Origin: Achromobacter sp. AONIH1
GTDB taxonomy: Bacteria; Pseudomonadota; Gammaproteobacteria; Burkholderiales; Burkholderiaceae_B
DNA: 64,000 bases
Direction of reading: 5' to 3'
NCBI RefSeq assembly: GCF_002902905.1
Contig: NZ_CP026124.1
Span: 2,604,001-2,668,000 of the forward strand
The position numbers were made by a program, and so were the translations under genes. This document shows, one piece after another, positions 1-9,131 of this stretch; the stretch's first letter is position 1, and each line of letters begins with the position of its first letter. The notes under the pieces are model-generated. The model made no database searches. It was given only the letters and a program-made list of their open reading frames with translations, and was not told the origin of the DNA.

Positions 1-1132
1 CGATGCGCAGGACGACCGTGTCGCTGGCGGAGAGGGCGCCGCCGGAGCCGGTGTTGCCCAGGTCGTTGACGGTGGCCGTCAGCGTGACGTCGCCGTTGGC
101 GTTGGGCGCCGACAGGTAGCTGACGCGGCTGGCGGCGATGAAGGCGTTGATGTCGGCGATCGAGCCGGTCAGCACCAGCGTGCCGCTGCCGGAGCCGGTG
201 ACGGTGACGCCGTTGGCGTTGAGCGCCGCGAGCGTGCCGGCGGGCACGGCCAGGGTCAGGGTGACGACGCTGCCGCCCGCGTCCACGTCGGCGATCGAGA
301 TGCCGGTGACGGCGCCGGCCGTGTCCTCGCTGAAACCAAGCCGTACCGGCACGGCGATCGTCGGCGCGTCATTGACCGCCGCGATGTTCAGGTCGACGGT
401 CTTGGTGTCGCTCAGGCTGCCGCCCGAGCCGGTGTTGCCGTTGTCGTTGATGCTGACGGTCAGTGTGACCACGCCCGTGGCATTGGCGGCGGGCGTATAG
501 AGCACCTTGCTCGCCGCGATGAAGGCGTTCAGGTCTGCCAGCGTGCCGGTCAGCGTCATGGCGGTCGCCGTGCCGCCGATGACGATGCCCGAGCCGCTGC
601 TGGCCGACAGCGCGCCGGCCGGCACGGACAGGGTGACGGTCAGCTGGCCGGCGCCGGCGTCCACGTCGCTGAACGAGATGCCGGTGATGGCGCCGGCGAT
701 GTCCTCGGTCAGGCTGATGCCGGACGGCACGGTGATGACGGGCGCATCGTTGACCGCCGCGACGCGCAGGGTGACCGTGCCGCTGGCGGTTTCCGCGCCG
801 TCCGTGCCGGTGTTGCCGTTGTCGTTGATCGTGACGCTGAGCGTGATGTCGCCATTGGCGTTGGGCGCGGCCAGGAAGCTGACTTCCAAGGCGGCGATGA
901 AGGCATTCAGGTTGGCCACCGAGCCCGACAGGACCAGCACGCCGGTGCCCGAACCCTGCACGGTGACGCCGCCGCTGGTGAGCGCGTAAAGCCGTCCGGC
1001 GGGCACGCTCAGCGTCAGGGTGACGCTGCCGCTGCCCGCGTCCGCGTCGGACACGGAGATGCCGGTGATGAAGCCGGACGTGTCCTCGCTGAAATTCAGT
1101 GTCGACGGCAGCGTCAGCACCGGCGGGATATT
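1..1132 (-). repeat. Three tandem ~126-residue Ig/cadherin-like units in the adhesin
   Basis: Three in-register units start near 1132, 753 and 373 (reading leftwards). Each begins N-[DI]-[AP]-P, continues with SEDTxGxITGIS and DVDAG, and ends NDNGNTGxGG. The period is ~378 bases. The third unit is cut by the window edge, so more copies may follow. Confidence 0.75.
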
Positions 1133-4100
1133 GCCGTCCTGCACGTCGATGCTCTTGGCCGCGACGACGCTGCTATTGACGCCGTCCGACACCTGGAAGC
1201 TGATCGAGCGCGAGGCCACGGGCGTGCTTTCGCGGGTATTGACGAAAGTGATCGCGCGCAGCGCCGCCTGCCATTGCGCGACCGTGGCCAGGCCGCCGGC
1301 GGACGTCAGGGTGAGGATGCCGGTGGTCGGATCATAGAATCCCACGACGTTGCCCATGGTGGCTCCGTCGTTGACGAAACCCAGCACATCGCCCGCTTGC
1401 AGGTTGCCGATGGTGATCCGGGCGCTGGCCAGCGTCGTGCTGTCCGGATCGGACAAGGTCAGGCCGGCGTCGACGGCGACGGCATGCGAGCCGCCGCCCT
1501 TGCTCAGGAAGGCGGTGGCCCCGGCGGAGGGCGTCACGACGGGCGCGGGATCGAATTGCTTGACCGTGATGGAGCGCGTGACGTTGTCGCTGTCGCGCGA
1601 GCCGTCGCTGACCACGATGGAGATCGTGCGCGTGGCGGTGCTGGCGCCGGCGTCGTTGTTGGTATAGCGGATCGAGCGCAGCGCGGCTTCCCACTGCGCC
1701 ACCGTGGCCGAGCCGCTCAGCGTCAGCACGCCGGCGCTGTAGCTGCCGGAGATGCCGTTCATGGCCGTGAACAGCAGCATGTCGCTGGATTGGAGATTGC
1801 CGACGATGGCGATGACGGCCCGGCTCAGCGTGGCGCTGTCGCTGTCGCTGAGCGTGATGCCGCCGTCCACGGCCACCGGCACGGACGTGGAGCCCTTGAT
1901 GGTGAATTCCGGGTTTCCGGCGCTGGGCGTCACCACGGGCGCATAGGGCAGGGTGATGGTGGACGCCAGCGACAGGACGGCGGTGTCCACGCCGCCATTG
2001 GCGGTGCCGCCGCTGTCCGTGACGCCGGTCAGCGTCACGACGCGGGCGCCGCCGGAGGCCGAGGCCTTGGCGTCCTGGTAGGTGATGCCGTTGAGCACGC
2101 CGTTGGCCGTGGTGGCGCTGATGCCGGCCGAGCTGACCGTGATCGTCGCCGTGTTGCCGATGACGGTGACCGTCACGCTCAGGCCCAGGCCGCTGGTGGT
2201 GACGGTGGTGTTGTTCACCAGCGCGATGGTGGAGCCGTCGATCGTCAGGCGTTCGCTGGCGCCGTCCGCCAGGCCCGACACGGTGAAGGTAATGAGCCTG
2301 ATGTTCTGCCCGGCTTCGCCCGGGTCGATGCTGGCGCCGCTGAATAGCGCCACGCCCGTTCCGCCTGGCACATGGACAGGGTTGAGCGGCGTGGCCGAGA
2401 GCGTTGGCGCATCGTTCACCGCCGCTATGTCGACGCTGACGACAGCCGAGGCGCTGCCGCCGCGCCCGTCGTAAATGCCGAAGACGATGCTGCGGGTGGC
2501 CGTGTAGGGATCGCTGCTGGTGTTCTTGTAGGTCAGCGCCGACATCAGCAAGGCCACGCGCGCCTGCGTCGCGTTGGCGTTGAAGGTCACGATCAGTTTG
2601 TTTCCGTTGGCGCCGTCGCCACTGGGAGCGATCACGCCGATGGCCACACCGGACACGCTCACCACGCTACCCACGGTCACGCCATTGGACAGGCTGATGG
2701 CGCCGCTGGTGTCTATGCCCAGAACGTCCTGGTTGGCGCGGGCGTTGTTGACCATCTGCACGGTGAGATTGCCGCTGTTGAAGTTGGGCGTGTCGCTGTC
2801 GGTCACCGTGACCTGCGCGCCGGCGTCCAGCCTCACGGGGGCGCCTTTCTCGGTATAGGTCACCGCGTCGCCGCTCAGATTGCCGATGACTGGCGGACTG
2901 TTGGGCAGTATTTTCATGATCTTGCTGACGGGCGAGCTGTCGGACGTGCCGTCATTGACCACGAAGGTGATCGTCCGGTCGCCCTGGTACGGCATGGTCG
3001 AGCTATCGTGGTAAGTCACCGCCCGCAGCGCAGCCTCCCACTGGGCCACCGTGGCGAGGCTGCCTGAAGAGGTGAGCGTGAGCACGCCGGTGCTGGCGTT
3101 CCAGCTGCTGACGATGTTGCCGTACAGCGCGCTGTTGGTGTTGACGAAGGCGAGCACGTCCTCGCCGCTGCGGAAGCTGCCGCCGGTCAGGGAAACCGTG
3201 GCGTGGGACAGGCTGGTGCTGTCGGGATCGGTCAGCGTCAGGCTGGCGTCCACCTGCACCGGAAGGCCGTTGCCGTTGCTGTAGGTCGACGAACCGGCCG
3301 AGGGCGTGACCACGGGCAGCGTGCTGGGCGCGTCGGGCGTATCCAGCACGATGCTGTCCAGCGCCAGGCTGAGGGGCCGGCCGGGCTGGGCCGAGGTGAA
3401 GCGGACCGCGTCGATGTTGCCCCAGCCCTTGCCGAAGACGATGAGGCCGGCATTGAGGTCGGCGCTTATCCGGGTATAGGTCACGCTCCAGTCGCCCGAG
3501 CCATACGTGCCGCTGCGGGTCAGGTCAATCACGATCTGCTGCAGTGGCGTGGCGTTGAAGCCGCCGTCATACGCCGTCATGTACATCGACGATGCCAGGC
3601 CGGCCTGGAAATCCAGCGCGTTGAAAACCAGCGACTTCAGCTTGAAATTGTTGGCGAGGTCGATCGCGCTGAGTTCAAAGAAATTGCTGCCGGGACCGGC
3701 CCCTCCCGGGTCGTTCGAGATGGCCCGGCCGGAGAAGCCCGGGAAAGTCTGGCCGTAGATATCGGCCACATTGATCACGTCGATGATGCCGGTGCTGCTG
3801 GTCGCGTAACGCAGACCGTCGATCTCCAGGGTGTTCGTGTTGTTGCCCGCCGTGCCCGGCCAGTTTTCGAAGTCCTGGCTGGGCGGGGCTGCCAACAGGC
3901 CGTTGTAGGCGAAGGACAGCGCCGCCGTCTCCACGCTGCCGCTGACCGCTTCCAGCACCCAGTCGCCGCCGCGCGCGGCCGCGCCGGTGCGGTCATTGGA
4001 GGCGGCCACGTCGGCATGCGTCAGCTGCGCCAGCCGCGACAGCAATTCCGCGCCCCGGGCGTTGGCGCCGATGTCGCAGCCATAGAGCAGGATGTCGCCC

Positions 4101-4687
4101 TGCGCGGTCAGCGCCGCGCCGATGGCGGCCAGCTGGCTCTCGCGACCGCCGAGCGCGGCGGCGTTCAGCTCCACCGAGCCCAGGCGCATGCTGCCTTCGG
4201 CGCCGTGGCCGATGATGTGGATCGCGTCGATGCCGCTGCGGCCGCGCAGCGCGTCGGCGATCTGCTGCAAGCCATCGCGGGTCTTGTCCAGCACGATGAC
4301 TTCGGTGCCGGGCCGGACCTGCGCGACCAGCTGCTGGTAGTCCTTGACCTGGTTGTCCACGAACACGATCTCGCGACGCGGCGCTTCCGCGGCCATGGCC
4401 ACGCGGGCCAGGTCGGCGCCGGCCGGCGTGGCGTCGGCCTGCCGCGCGGCATCGGGGCGTTGCGCCTCGGCCGGCGGGGCGGCCTCCGGCCGGGCGGCAT
4501 GAGCGGCGTCGGCTGTGGCGGCCACGGCGGCGGCGTCGAACATGAAGCGTTGTTCCAGCGCCAGCGGGCGCGCGGCCGGCAGGCGCGCGGCCGCCGGCAG
4601 GCCCGCCGCATCCGGGCGCGCGCCAAGCAGCGCGCGCTTGATGGCCGGAGCGACCTTATTCCACAGGGAGCGTTGGTTCGAGGTCAT
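1..4687 (-). CDS. Giant DUF4347 repetitive adhesin, N-terminal part (runs off left edge)
   Basis: Partial large surface or secreted adhesin; about 1,562 codons lie in the window and the C terminus is beyond base 1. The start at 4687 has an AGGA-type ribosome site in the 51-base gap after the adaptor gene. Residues ~45-55 read LEQRFMFDAAA, the LEPR-XLL-like motif found near the N terminus of such giants. A DUF4347 domain follows (about residues 105-265, with IHIIGHGAEG and DILLYGCDIGA). After a non-repetitive stretch come VCBS/cadherin-like units carrying 'SRTISFxVxDG' and, nearest the left edge, ~126-residue units starting NDAP/NIPP. There is no classical signal peptide, which fits type I-like secretion through the adaptor and TolC protein encoded just upstream. 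The exact ligand cannot be inferred. Confidence 0.85.
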   Translation of the reverse strand, partial: MTSNQRSLWNKVAPAIKRALLGARPDAAGLPAAARLPAARPLALEQRFMFDAAAVAATADAAHAARPEAAPPAEAQRPDAARQADATPAGADLARVAMAAEAPRREIVFVDNQVKDYQQLVAQVRPGTEVIVLDKTRDGLQQIADALRGRSGIDAIHIIGHGAEGSMRLGSVELNAAALGGRESQLAAIGAALTAQGDILLYGCDIGANARGAELLSRLAQLTHADVAASNDRTGAAARGGDWVLEAVSGSVETAALSFAYNGLLAAPPSQDFENWPGTAGNNTNTLEIDGLRYATSSTGIIDVINVADIYGQTFPGFSGRAISNDPGGAGPGSNFFELSAIDLANNFKLKSLVFNALDFQAGLASSMYMTAYDGGFNATPLQQIVIDLTRSGTYGSGDWSVTYTRISADLNAGLIVFGKGWGNIDAVRFTSAQPGRPLSLALDSIVLDTPDAPSTLPVVTPSAGSSTYSNGNGLPVQVDASLTLTDPDSTSLSHATVSLTGGSFRSGEDVLAFVNTNSALYGNIVSSWNASTGVLTLTSSGSLATVAQWEAALRAVTYHDSSTMPYQGDRTITFVVNDGTSDSSPVSKIMKILPNSPPVIGNLSGDAVTYTEKGAPVRLDAGAQVTVTDSDTPNFNSGNLTVQMVNNARANQDVLGIDTSGAISLSNGVTVGSVVSVSGVAIGVIAPSGDGANGNKLIVTFNANATQARVALLMSALTYKNTSSDPYTATRSIVFGIYDGRGGSASAVVSVDIAAVNDAPTLSATPLNPVHVPGGTGVALFSGASIDPGEAGQNIRLITFTVSGLADGASERLTIDGSTIALVNNTTVTTSGLGLSVTVTVIGNTATITVSSAGISATTANGVLNGITYQDAKASASGGARVVTLTGVTDSGGTANGGVDTAVLSLASTITLPYAPVVTPSAGNPEFTIKGSTSVPVAVDGGITLSDSDSATLSRAVIAIVGNLQSSDMLLFTAMNGISGSYSAGVLTLSGSATVAQWEAALRSIRYTNNDAGASTATRTISIVVSDGSRDSDNVTRSITVKQFDPAPVVTPSAGATAFLSKGGGSHAVAVDAGLTLSDPDSTTLASARITIGNLQAGDVLGFVNDGATMGNVVGFYDPTTGILTLTSAGGLATVAQWQAALRAITFVNTRESTPVASRSISFQVSDGVNSSVVAAKSIDVQDGNIPPVLTLPSTLNFSEDTSGFITGISVSDADAGSGSVTLTLSVPAGRLYALTSGGVTVQGSGTGVLVLSGSVANLNAFIAALEVSFLAAPNANGDITLSVTINDNGNTGTDGAETASGTVTLRVAAVNDAPVITVPSGISLTEDIAGAITGISFSDVDAGAGQLTVTLSVPAGALSASSGSGIVIGGTATAMTLTGTLADLNAFIAASKVLYTPAANATGVVTLTVSINDNGNTGSGGSLSDTKTVDLNIAAVNDAPTIAVPVRLGFSEDTAGAVTGISIADVDAGGSVVTLTLAVPAGTLAALNANGVTVTGSGSGTLVLTGSIADINAFIAASRVSYLSAPNANGDVTLTATVNDLGNTGSGGALSASDTVVLRI
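1133..3300 (-). repeat. Second class of adhesin repeats (AQWxAALRxI...RTISFxVxDG type)
   Basis: Diverged units of roughly 130-145 residues recur here. Each carries an 'SL-ATVAQWEAALR-ITY-N' strand followed by 'T-SRTISFVVxDG'. Four or five copies are recognisable (examples near 1200-1300, 1600-1700, 2480-2560 and 2950-3060). They are less alike than the NDAP units, suggesting older duplication. Confidence 0.6.
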
Positions 4688-4738
4688 GGTATGTCCTGTC
4701 TTGCAGGGAATTCGGAGCGGGCCGGCGGCCCGGACGGG

Positions 4739-5593
4739 TCAGCGGACCGGCGGCGGTTCCATCAGCACCTGTCCGCTCATGCCGGCGATCAGGTCGTCGA
4801 AATGCCCGTCGATGCCGGCGTTCACCTTGATGGACTGGCTCACCGGGTCGACCCGGGCGGCCAGCCATTGCACCTTGGCGGGATAGGTCTTGCCGGTTTC
4901 GTCGATGCGCACCTGGAACGCCGCGCCCGGCTTGAGCCAGACCAGCCAGCGCGACGGCACGAGGAACTCCAGTTCCAGCGCCGTATCGTCGATGATGTCC
5001 AGCAGCGGCTGGCCCGGCTGCGCGTACTGCTGTTCGCGGATCTTCTGCTCGGCCACGCGGCCCGCGTAGGGCGCGGTCACGCGGCACTTGTCCAGCAGCG
5101 CCTTGCTCGCGGCCACCTCGGCGGCGGCCTTCTGCACTTCCGCCTGCGAGGTCTCCAGTTCGACCTTGCCCACCGAATTGAGCTGCGCCAGGCGCTGGTT
5201 TGCGCGCCAGGTCTTGTCGGCGGCGTTCTGGCCGGCATGGGCCTTGTTCAGCTGGGCCTGTTGCAGGCTGCAATCGAATTGCACCAGCAGCTGGTCCTTC
5301 TTGAACGCGCCGCCCTCGGTCACGGCCAGGCGCTGCACCTTGGCGCCGATCTCGGCCGCCAGCGTGGTGTATTGCCGGGGCGCGAGCTGGGCGCGAATGT
5401 CGCGCGGCTCCAGCGCGCCGCTTGGCGCGGGCGCGGGGATGGCCGGCAACGCCGATGCGGGTTGCGCCTGCGTCGGTGTCTGCATCTGCGTCTGCGCCGT
5501 TGCCGGCGCGACGTTGGCCAGTCCCAGGGCCCAGGCCAGGCCGATCAGGCGGGCCAGGCCGGTTCCGCGCCGCGCGGCGTCCTGGAGAATCAT
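4739..5593 (-). CDS. Periplasmic adaptor subunit (HlyD/RND membrane-fusion type)
   Basis: A 284-residue membrane-fusion protein that would bridge an inner-membrane exporter to the TolC-type protein encoded upstream. The N terminus has an export-type signal ending ATAQ (~residue 34). The biotinyl-lipoyl-like half-motifs (AEIGAKVQRLAVTEG and CRVTAPYAGRVAEQKI) bracket a short alpha-hairpin (~residues 100-155), and a beta-barrel follows. The ATG overlaps the TGA of the TolC gene in an ATGA quartet, so the two are translationally coupled; the longer open frame upstream of this ATG is a shadow of the TolC gene. The adhesin gene starts 51 bases downstream. No ATPase or RND pump gene lies in the window; one may lie past the left edge. 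Confidence 0.88.
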   Translation of the reverse strand: MILQDAARRGTGLARLIGLAWALGLANVAPATAQTQMQTPTQAQPASALPAIPAPAPSGALEPRDIRAQLAPRQYTTLAAEIGAKVQRLAVTEGGAFKKDQLLVQFDCSLQQAQLNKAHAGQNAADKTWRANQRLAQLNSVGKVELETSQAEVQKAAAEVAASKALLDKCRVTAPYAGRVAEQKIREQQYAQPGQPLLDIIDDTALELEFLVPSRWLVWLKPGAAFQVRIDETGKTYPAKVQWLAARVDPVSQSIKVNAGIDGHFDDLIAGMSGQVLMEPPPVR

Positions 5594-7125
5594 GGCAGTT
5601 TTCCGCTTTCCCATTGCGACAGGCCGCGAGCGACGGCGGCGGTCAGTTCGGGCAGCGGCATGGCGTCCGAACCGTCGATCGTGGGCTCCAATCCCAGCGT
5701 GGCCTGCAGGCGCGCGGCGGCGGCCTGCATGTTGGACAGAGCCTGGTAGCGGCGCAGCGACGACAGGATGGCGCCGGCCTGTTGCGAGACCTGTTCCAGA
5801 CCGGCCTGCTTCTGCGCCCGTACCTGATTGTCGACATGGCGGGCGATGCGCTGGTCCACGCCGGCGATCTCGTCGGCGCGCTGGTATTGGTTCATCGCGT
5901 TGCCGAATTGCAGGCGGGCGATGTGCAGCTGCGCCAGCACGGCCATCTGCGTGGCCAGCCGCTTCTGGTCGGCCAGCGACACGCCGTCCTTGGCCAGCTT
6001 CCATTGCTGCGGCGCGGACAGCAGGCTCAACAGGTTGAACGAGACCTGCACGCCGGCTTCGCGCCAATGGTCGTTGATCAGGTAGCTGTCGTTGCTCTTG
6101 TTCAGCGAGTAGTTGAACGACAGGCCGGGGAACATGCGCAACAGCACGCGCTTGGTCTCTTCCTGGGCGATGCGGGCGTTGTACAGGCTTTCGCGCAGGT
6201 CAGGATTCAGCATCAGCGCGCGCGCTTCCAGGTCCTCGACCGGCTGTTCCAGCCATTGCGGACGGGGGTTGAAAGCGGGCTCCACCACGCGCAGGTTCTG
6301 GGTGTCCATGCCAGGCGGCAGGCCCATCAGCGACGCCAGCTCGATGCGGGACGCCGACAGTTCTTCCTGGATGGCTTCCAGCAGGCGCACGTTCTCCAGC
6401 AGCTGGCGCTGGTAGCGCAGCGGCTCCAGCGGCGAGCGCAGCTGCTCGGCCTCGGCCTTGCGGGCGTCGGCCAGCGCTTTTTCCGCCTGGTCACGGGCCG
6501 AGCGCAGCGAGCTTTCCAGCGCCTGGCTGGCGACCACGCGCCAGTAGGCGGTGCGCACATCCTGCACCAGCGTGTAGATGGCCTTGCGGCGGCGCTCGGC
6601 GGCGATGCGCACGCGGTCGGCGTTCTGGCGCGCGGCGTAATAGCTCTGGCCGAAATCCAGCAGGCTCCAGGACAGCGTCAGGGCGCTCTGCGTGTAGTCG
6701 CGGTCGGTCGAGATGTAGGGATGCGCCAGCGAGGGCTGCCCCGTCACCGAGTCCGTGCTGCGGGTGATCAGGTCCTTGTCGCGGTAGCGGTAGCCGGCCG
6801 ACGCCACCAGCTTGGGCAGCATGTCGAAGGTGGACACATCATAGGTGCCCTGCGCCACCGCTTCCTCCATCGCCCGCAGGCGCTGGCCGGCGTTGTACTT
6901 GATGGCGCGCGCGATCGCTTCTTCCAGCGGCACCGGACCGCTGACCGGCGCCACGTCCCTGGCCAGGGTCTGGCGGTCGGCCTGCACCTGGGTCTTGATG
7001 TCATCCGCGCTCAGCGGCTGGGCGGTGAAGCTGGCGCAGCCCGACAGCAGCGCGCCGGCGCCGATCACGCCCCACAGGCGCAGCGGGGGCAGGCGCAAGG
7101 AACGGCCTTGTATGGAAATATTCAT
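5590..7125 (-). CDS. TolC-family outer membrane efflux lipoprotein
   Basis: A 511-residue outer-membrane channel subunit. The N terminus has a lipoprotein signal with lipobox LLSGC near residue 30, as in OprM-type lipoproteins. Two outer-membrane-efflux (OEP) repeats are visible, each with long alpha-helical stretches (for example RAMEEAVAQGTYD and ARIAQEETKRVLLRMFPGL) and short beta segments. It is the first gene of the TolC-adaptor-adhesin operon and overlaps the adaptor by 4 bases. The most likely role is the outer-membrane pore for export of the adhesin, although the adaptor alone could equally suit small-molecule efflux. Confidence 0.9.
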   Translation of the reverse strand: MNISIQGRSLRLPPLRLWGVIGAGALLSGCASFTAQPLSADDIKTQVQADRQTLARDVAPVSGPVPLEEAIARAIKYNAGQRLRAMEEAVAQGTYDVSTFDMLPKLVASAGYRYRDKDLITRSTDSVTGQPSLAHPYISTDRDYTQSALTLSWSLLDFGQSYYAARQNADRVRIAAERRRKAIYTLVQDVRTAYWRVVASQALESSLRSARDQAEKALADARKAEAEQLRSPLEPLRYQRQLLENVRLLEAIQEELSASRIELASLMGLPPGMDTQNLRVVEPAFNPRPQWLEQPVEDLEARALMLNPDLRESLYNARIAQEETKRVLLRMFPGLSFNYSLNKSNDSYLINDHWREAGVQVSFNLLSLLSAPQQWKLAKDGVSLADQKRLATQMAVLAQLHIARLQFGNAMNQYQRADEIAGVDQRIARHVDNQVRAQKQAGLEQVSQQAGAILSSLRRYQALSNMQAAAARLQATLGLEPTIDGSDAMPLPELTAAVARGLSQWESGKLP

Positions 7126-7506
7126 CGTCTTGTTTGTAGTTTCTTGTTACTTGTATGGTTGAGACGTGCGAAAGCCATACCCTGGCGGCAGAACATGGAG
7201 CAACAGCGGGGTTTGCCGAGAGTCCGAAGCTGGCAGGACGCGGCAGTCCTGGAACAGCCCTAAGGTGTTAACGGTTCAGCGAGAACGAATCCTAAGGCAG
7301 CAGTAACAAATTCCACAATTGGGGATTGTCGTCACCGGTCGCGATTGTTGCGAAATAGCCTGGGCCGGCGAAGTTTGCCGGACGTCATCGCGTCACGCCA
7401 CGGATTGTGTTGAGTACGCTGCGCGTCCGGTTCGCCATGTCCGCCCGAAGTTCTGCCTTCGCCTGCCGCAAGGCGCGGAACCGACTCTCGCGGGCAGCCG
7501 GCCCGC
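7126..7506. other. 381-base intergenic region upstream of the TolC operon
   Basis: This separates the start of the TolC operon from the stop of the next minus-strand gene. It is clearly more AT-rich than its neighbours around 7120-7180 and 7260-7350, as expected for a promoter region. I could not pick a convincing -35/-10 pair. Short plus-strand frames here look random. Confidence 0.4.
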
Positions 7507-8439
7507 TCACTCGTAGCGCTGGCGGGCCGCCGACCACTTCAAGGTCTGCTTCCAGACACCCTTCTGCTGGCGCAGCTGGATGTCGAAGTAGCCATCGGTC
7601 TTGCCGGGCAACAGGGACAGCGTGTTGCTCGCGTCCGACTCGATATGCTCGCGTGTGCCGTCGGGGTTCCAGTCGCCGGCCAGCATCTTGTAGAACGCCA
7701 TCGGCTGGGCGAACACCACGCGCAGCGCGCGGCCCTCGATGCGGAACAGGTACAGCGCCTCGAAATCGGCGCCGCCGCCGGAATAGCCCTCGCTCCAGCC
7801 GGCGCGCACGCCGAAGGCGGTTTCGTCCGGACGGATCTGGTAGCGCGCCAGGTCGAAGCGCTTCCAGCTTTGCGGCGCGGCCAGCATGGGCTTGCCCGCG
7901 TCCTGCATCGCCAGGTCGATGGGCGGATCGATATTGGAGTCTTCCCAGTCGGTCTCTACGGACACCGGGGTTTCGGTGCGCGCGACCAGCGCGGGCGCGC
8001 CGTCCGCCCCGGTTTCGAATACGCCGAACCACACGGACTTCTGATCGCCGTCGCTGCCGGACAAGGCCACGCATTCGTTGCGCGAATACTTGGCCGACTG
8101 CGCCGCCGCTTCGGCCGAGGCCGCCAGGCAGACCACGCCGACGTAGGCGCGCTCGCGCTGCGGCCAGGGCTTGGCGCCGGCCAGCACCAGCCGGTCGGCG
8201 GGCTGGCCGGGCGCCAGCTGCCGCAACAGGAAGTCCGCCGTGAAGCCGGCCGGCAGCGTCGTGCCGAAACCGTCCGGCGCGGGCTTGCCCGACATCTGCT
8301 GGTCGAACATCTGCCTGGCCGCGTCGGTCTGGATGACGTCGCGCACCTGATCCAGCGATTTGACCGTGGTCTGGGCATGGACGGCGGGCAGGGCGAGCGC
8401 GAAGGGGGCGGTCAGCAGGGCGGCAAGGCGCAGGCGCAT
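7507..8439 (-). CDS. Secreted protein of unknown function
   Basis: A 310-residue protein with a clear signal peptide (MRLRLAALL...ALPAVHAQ, cleavage near residue 23). I chose the ATG at 8439 because it starts this signal; the open frame continues upstream without a plausible signal. The mature part is mixed alpha/beta with two cysteines (GVVCLAASAE and RNECVALSG) that could form a disulphide, and Trp/Asp-rich segments such as VETDWEDSNIDPP. I do not recognise the family. It stands alone, divergent from the VOC gene, and is probably periplasmic. Confidence 0.75.
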   Translation of the reverse strand: MRLRLAALLTAPFALALPAVHAQTTVKSLDQVRDVIQTDAARQMFDQQMSGKPAPDGFGTTLPAGFTADFLLRQLAPGQPADRLVLAGAKPWPQRERAYVGVVCLAASAEAAAQSAKYSRNECVALSGSDGDQKSVWFGVFETGADGAPALVARTETPVSVETDWEDSNIDPPIDLAMQDAGKPMLAAPQSWKRFDLARYQIRPDETAFGVRAGWSEGYSGGGADFEALYLFRIEGRALRVVFAQPMAFYKMLAGDWNPDGTREHIESDASNTLSLLPGKTDGYFDIQLRQQKGVWKQTLKWSAARQRYE

Positions 8440-8641
8440 GATGGACGGATCCGATGAGAGGCAGGCGGGCGCGGCCCTTGCCGGACCGACGTTCGATCTC
8501 GGCCGGCGACAGGGCAAGGAAGGTGCGCGGATCGCTGATTGTAGAGGGGCGCGGCGCGCATCGCTCCGACATGATATGGCGCTATATTCGTAGCGCCGAT
8601 TTCCCTTCCAGCCCACCCTCAGCGCATTCCCGGAGCACCGC

Positions 8642-9070
8642 ATGGAGACCAACGAAATCCACCGAGGCCGCCTCATCGACCACGTTCATCTGGTGGTGCG
8701 AGACCTGCCGGCCAGCCAGCGCTTCTACCAGGCGGTGTTCGACGTGCTGGGCGTGCCCATGGGCGGCGTCAGCGACAGCTTCTTCTGGGCGGACGAACTG
8801 TTCGTGTCCACCGCCGCCAGCCCGGCCGCGCAGGGGCAACTGACCGGCCGCCATCATCTTGCCTTCCAGGCCCGCGACACCGCCATGGTGGACGCCTTTC
8901 ATCAGGCCGCGCTGGCCCACTGCGGCAAGGACAATGGCGCGCCCGGCTACCGGCCCTATCATCCCGGCTACTATGGCGCCTTCGTGCTGGACCCGGACGG
9001 CAACAATATCGAGGCGGTCTTCCATGGCGAAGCCCGCCGCAGCGCGCCCTCGGTCAAGGTGACGTTCTGA
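8642..9070 (+). CDS. VOC (glyoxalase/dioxygenase) family protein
   Basis: A 142-residue single-domain protein with two beta-alpha-beta-beta-beta modules. Visible metal-ligand candidates are His in LIDHVHLVVRDL (residues 14/16), His in GRHHLAFQA, and Glu in GNNIEAVFH, the pattern of the vicinal-oxygen-chelate superfamily. The C-terminal GAFVLDPDGNNIE motif is typical of lactoylglutathione-lyase-like members. The substrate cannot be assigned. It probably starts the plus-strand group continuing with the DUF4105 gene. Confidence 0.88.
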   Translation: METNEIHRGRLIDHVHLVVRDLPASQRFYQAVFDVLGVPMGGVSDSFFWADELFVSTAASPAAQGQLTGRHHLAFQARDTAMVDAFHQAALAHCGKDNGAPGYRPYHPGYYGAFVLDPDGNNIEAVFHGEARRSAPSVKVTF

Positions 9071-9131
9071 ACGATGGCGCCGCGCCCGCCGTGCGCGCAA
9101 CGTCCGGCCCGGCGCCTTGATCCTCCTGCCT

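Noticed and set aside
1274..5749. Long plus-strand open frames across the adhesin and adaptor genes
   Set aside because: They are antisense shadows in GC-rich DNA; translations are Arg/Gly/Ala/His-rich with no domain, while the minus strand encodes clear repeats.
4739..6067. A 442-codon frame for the adaptor gene
   Set aside because: The first ~158 codons lie inside the TolC gene in another frame; the adaptor starts at 5593 with a signal peptide.
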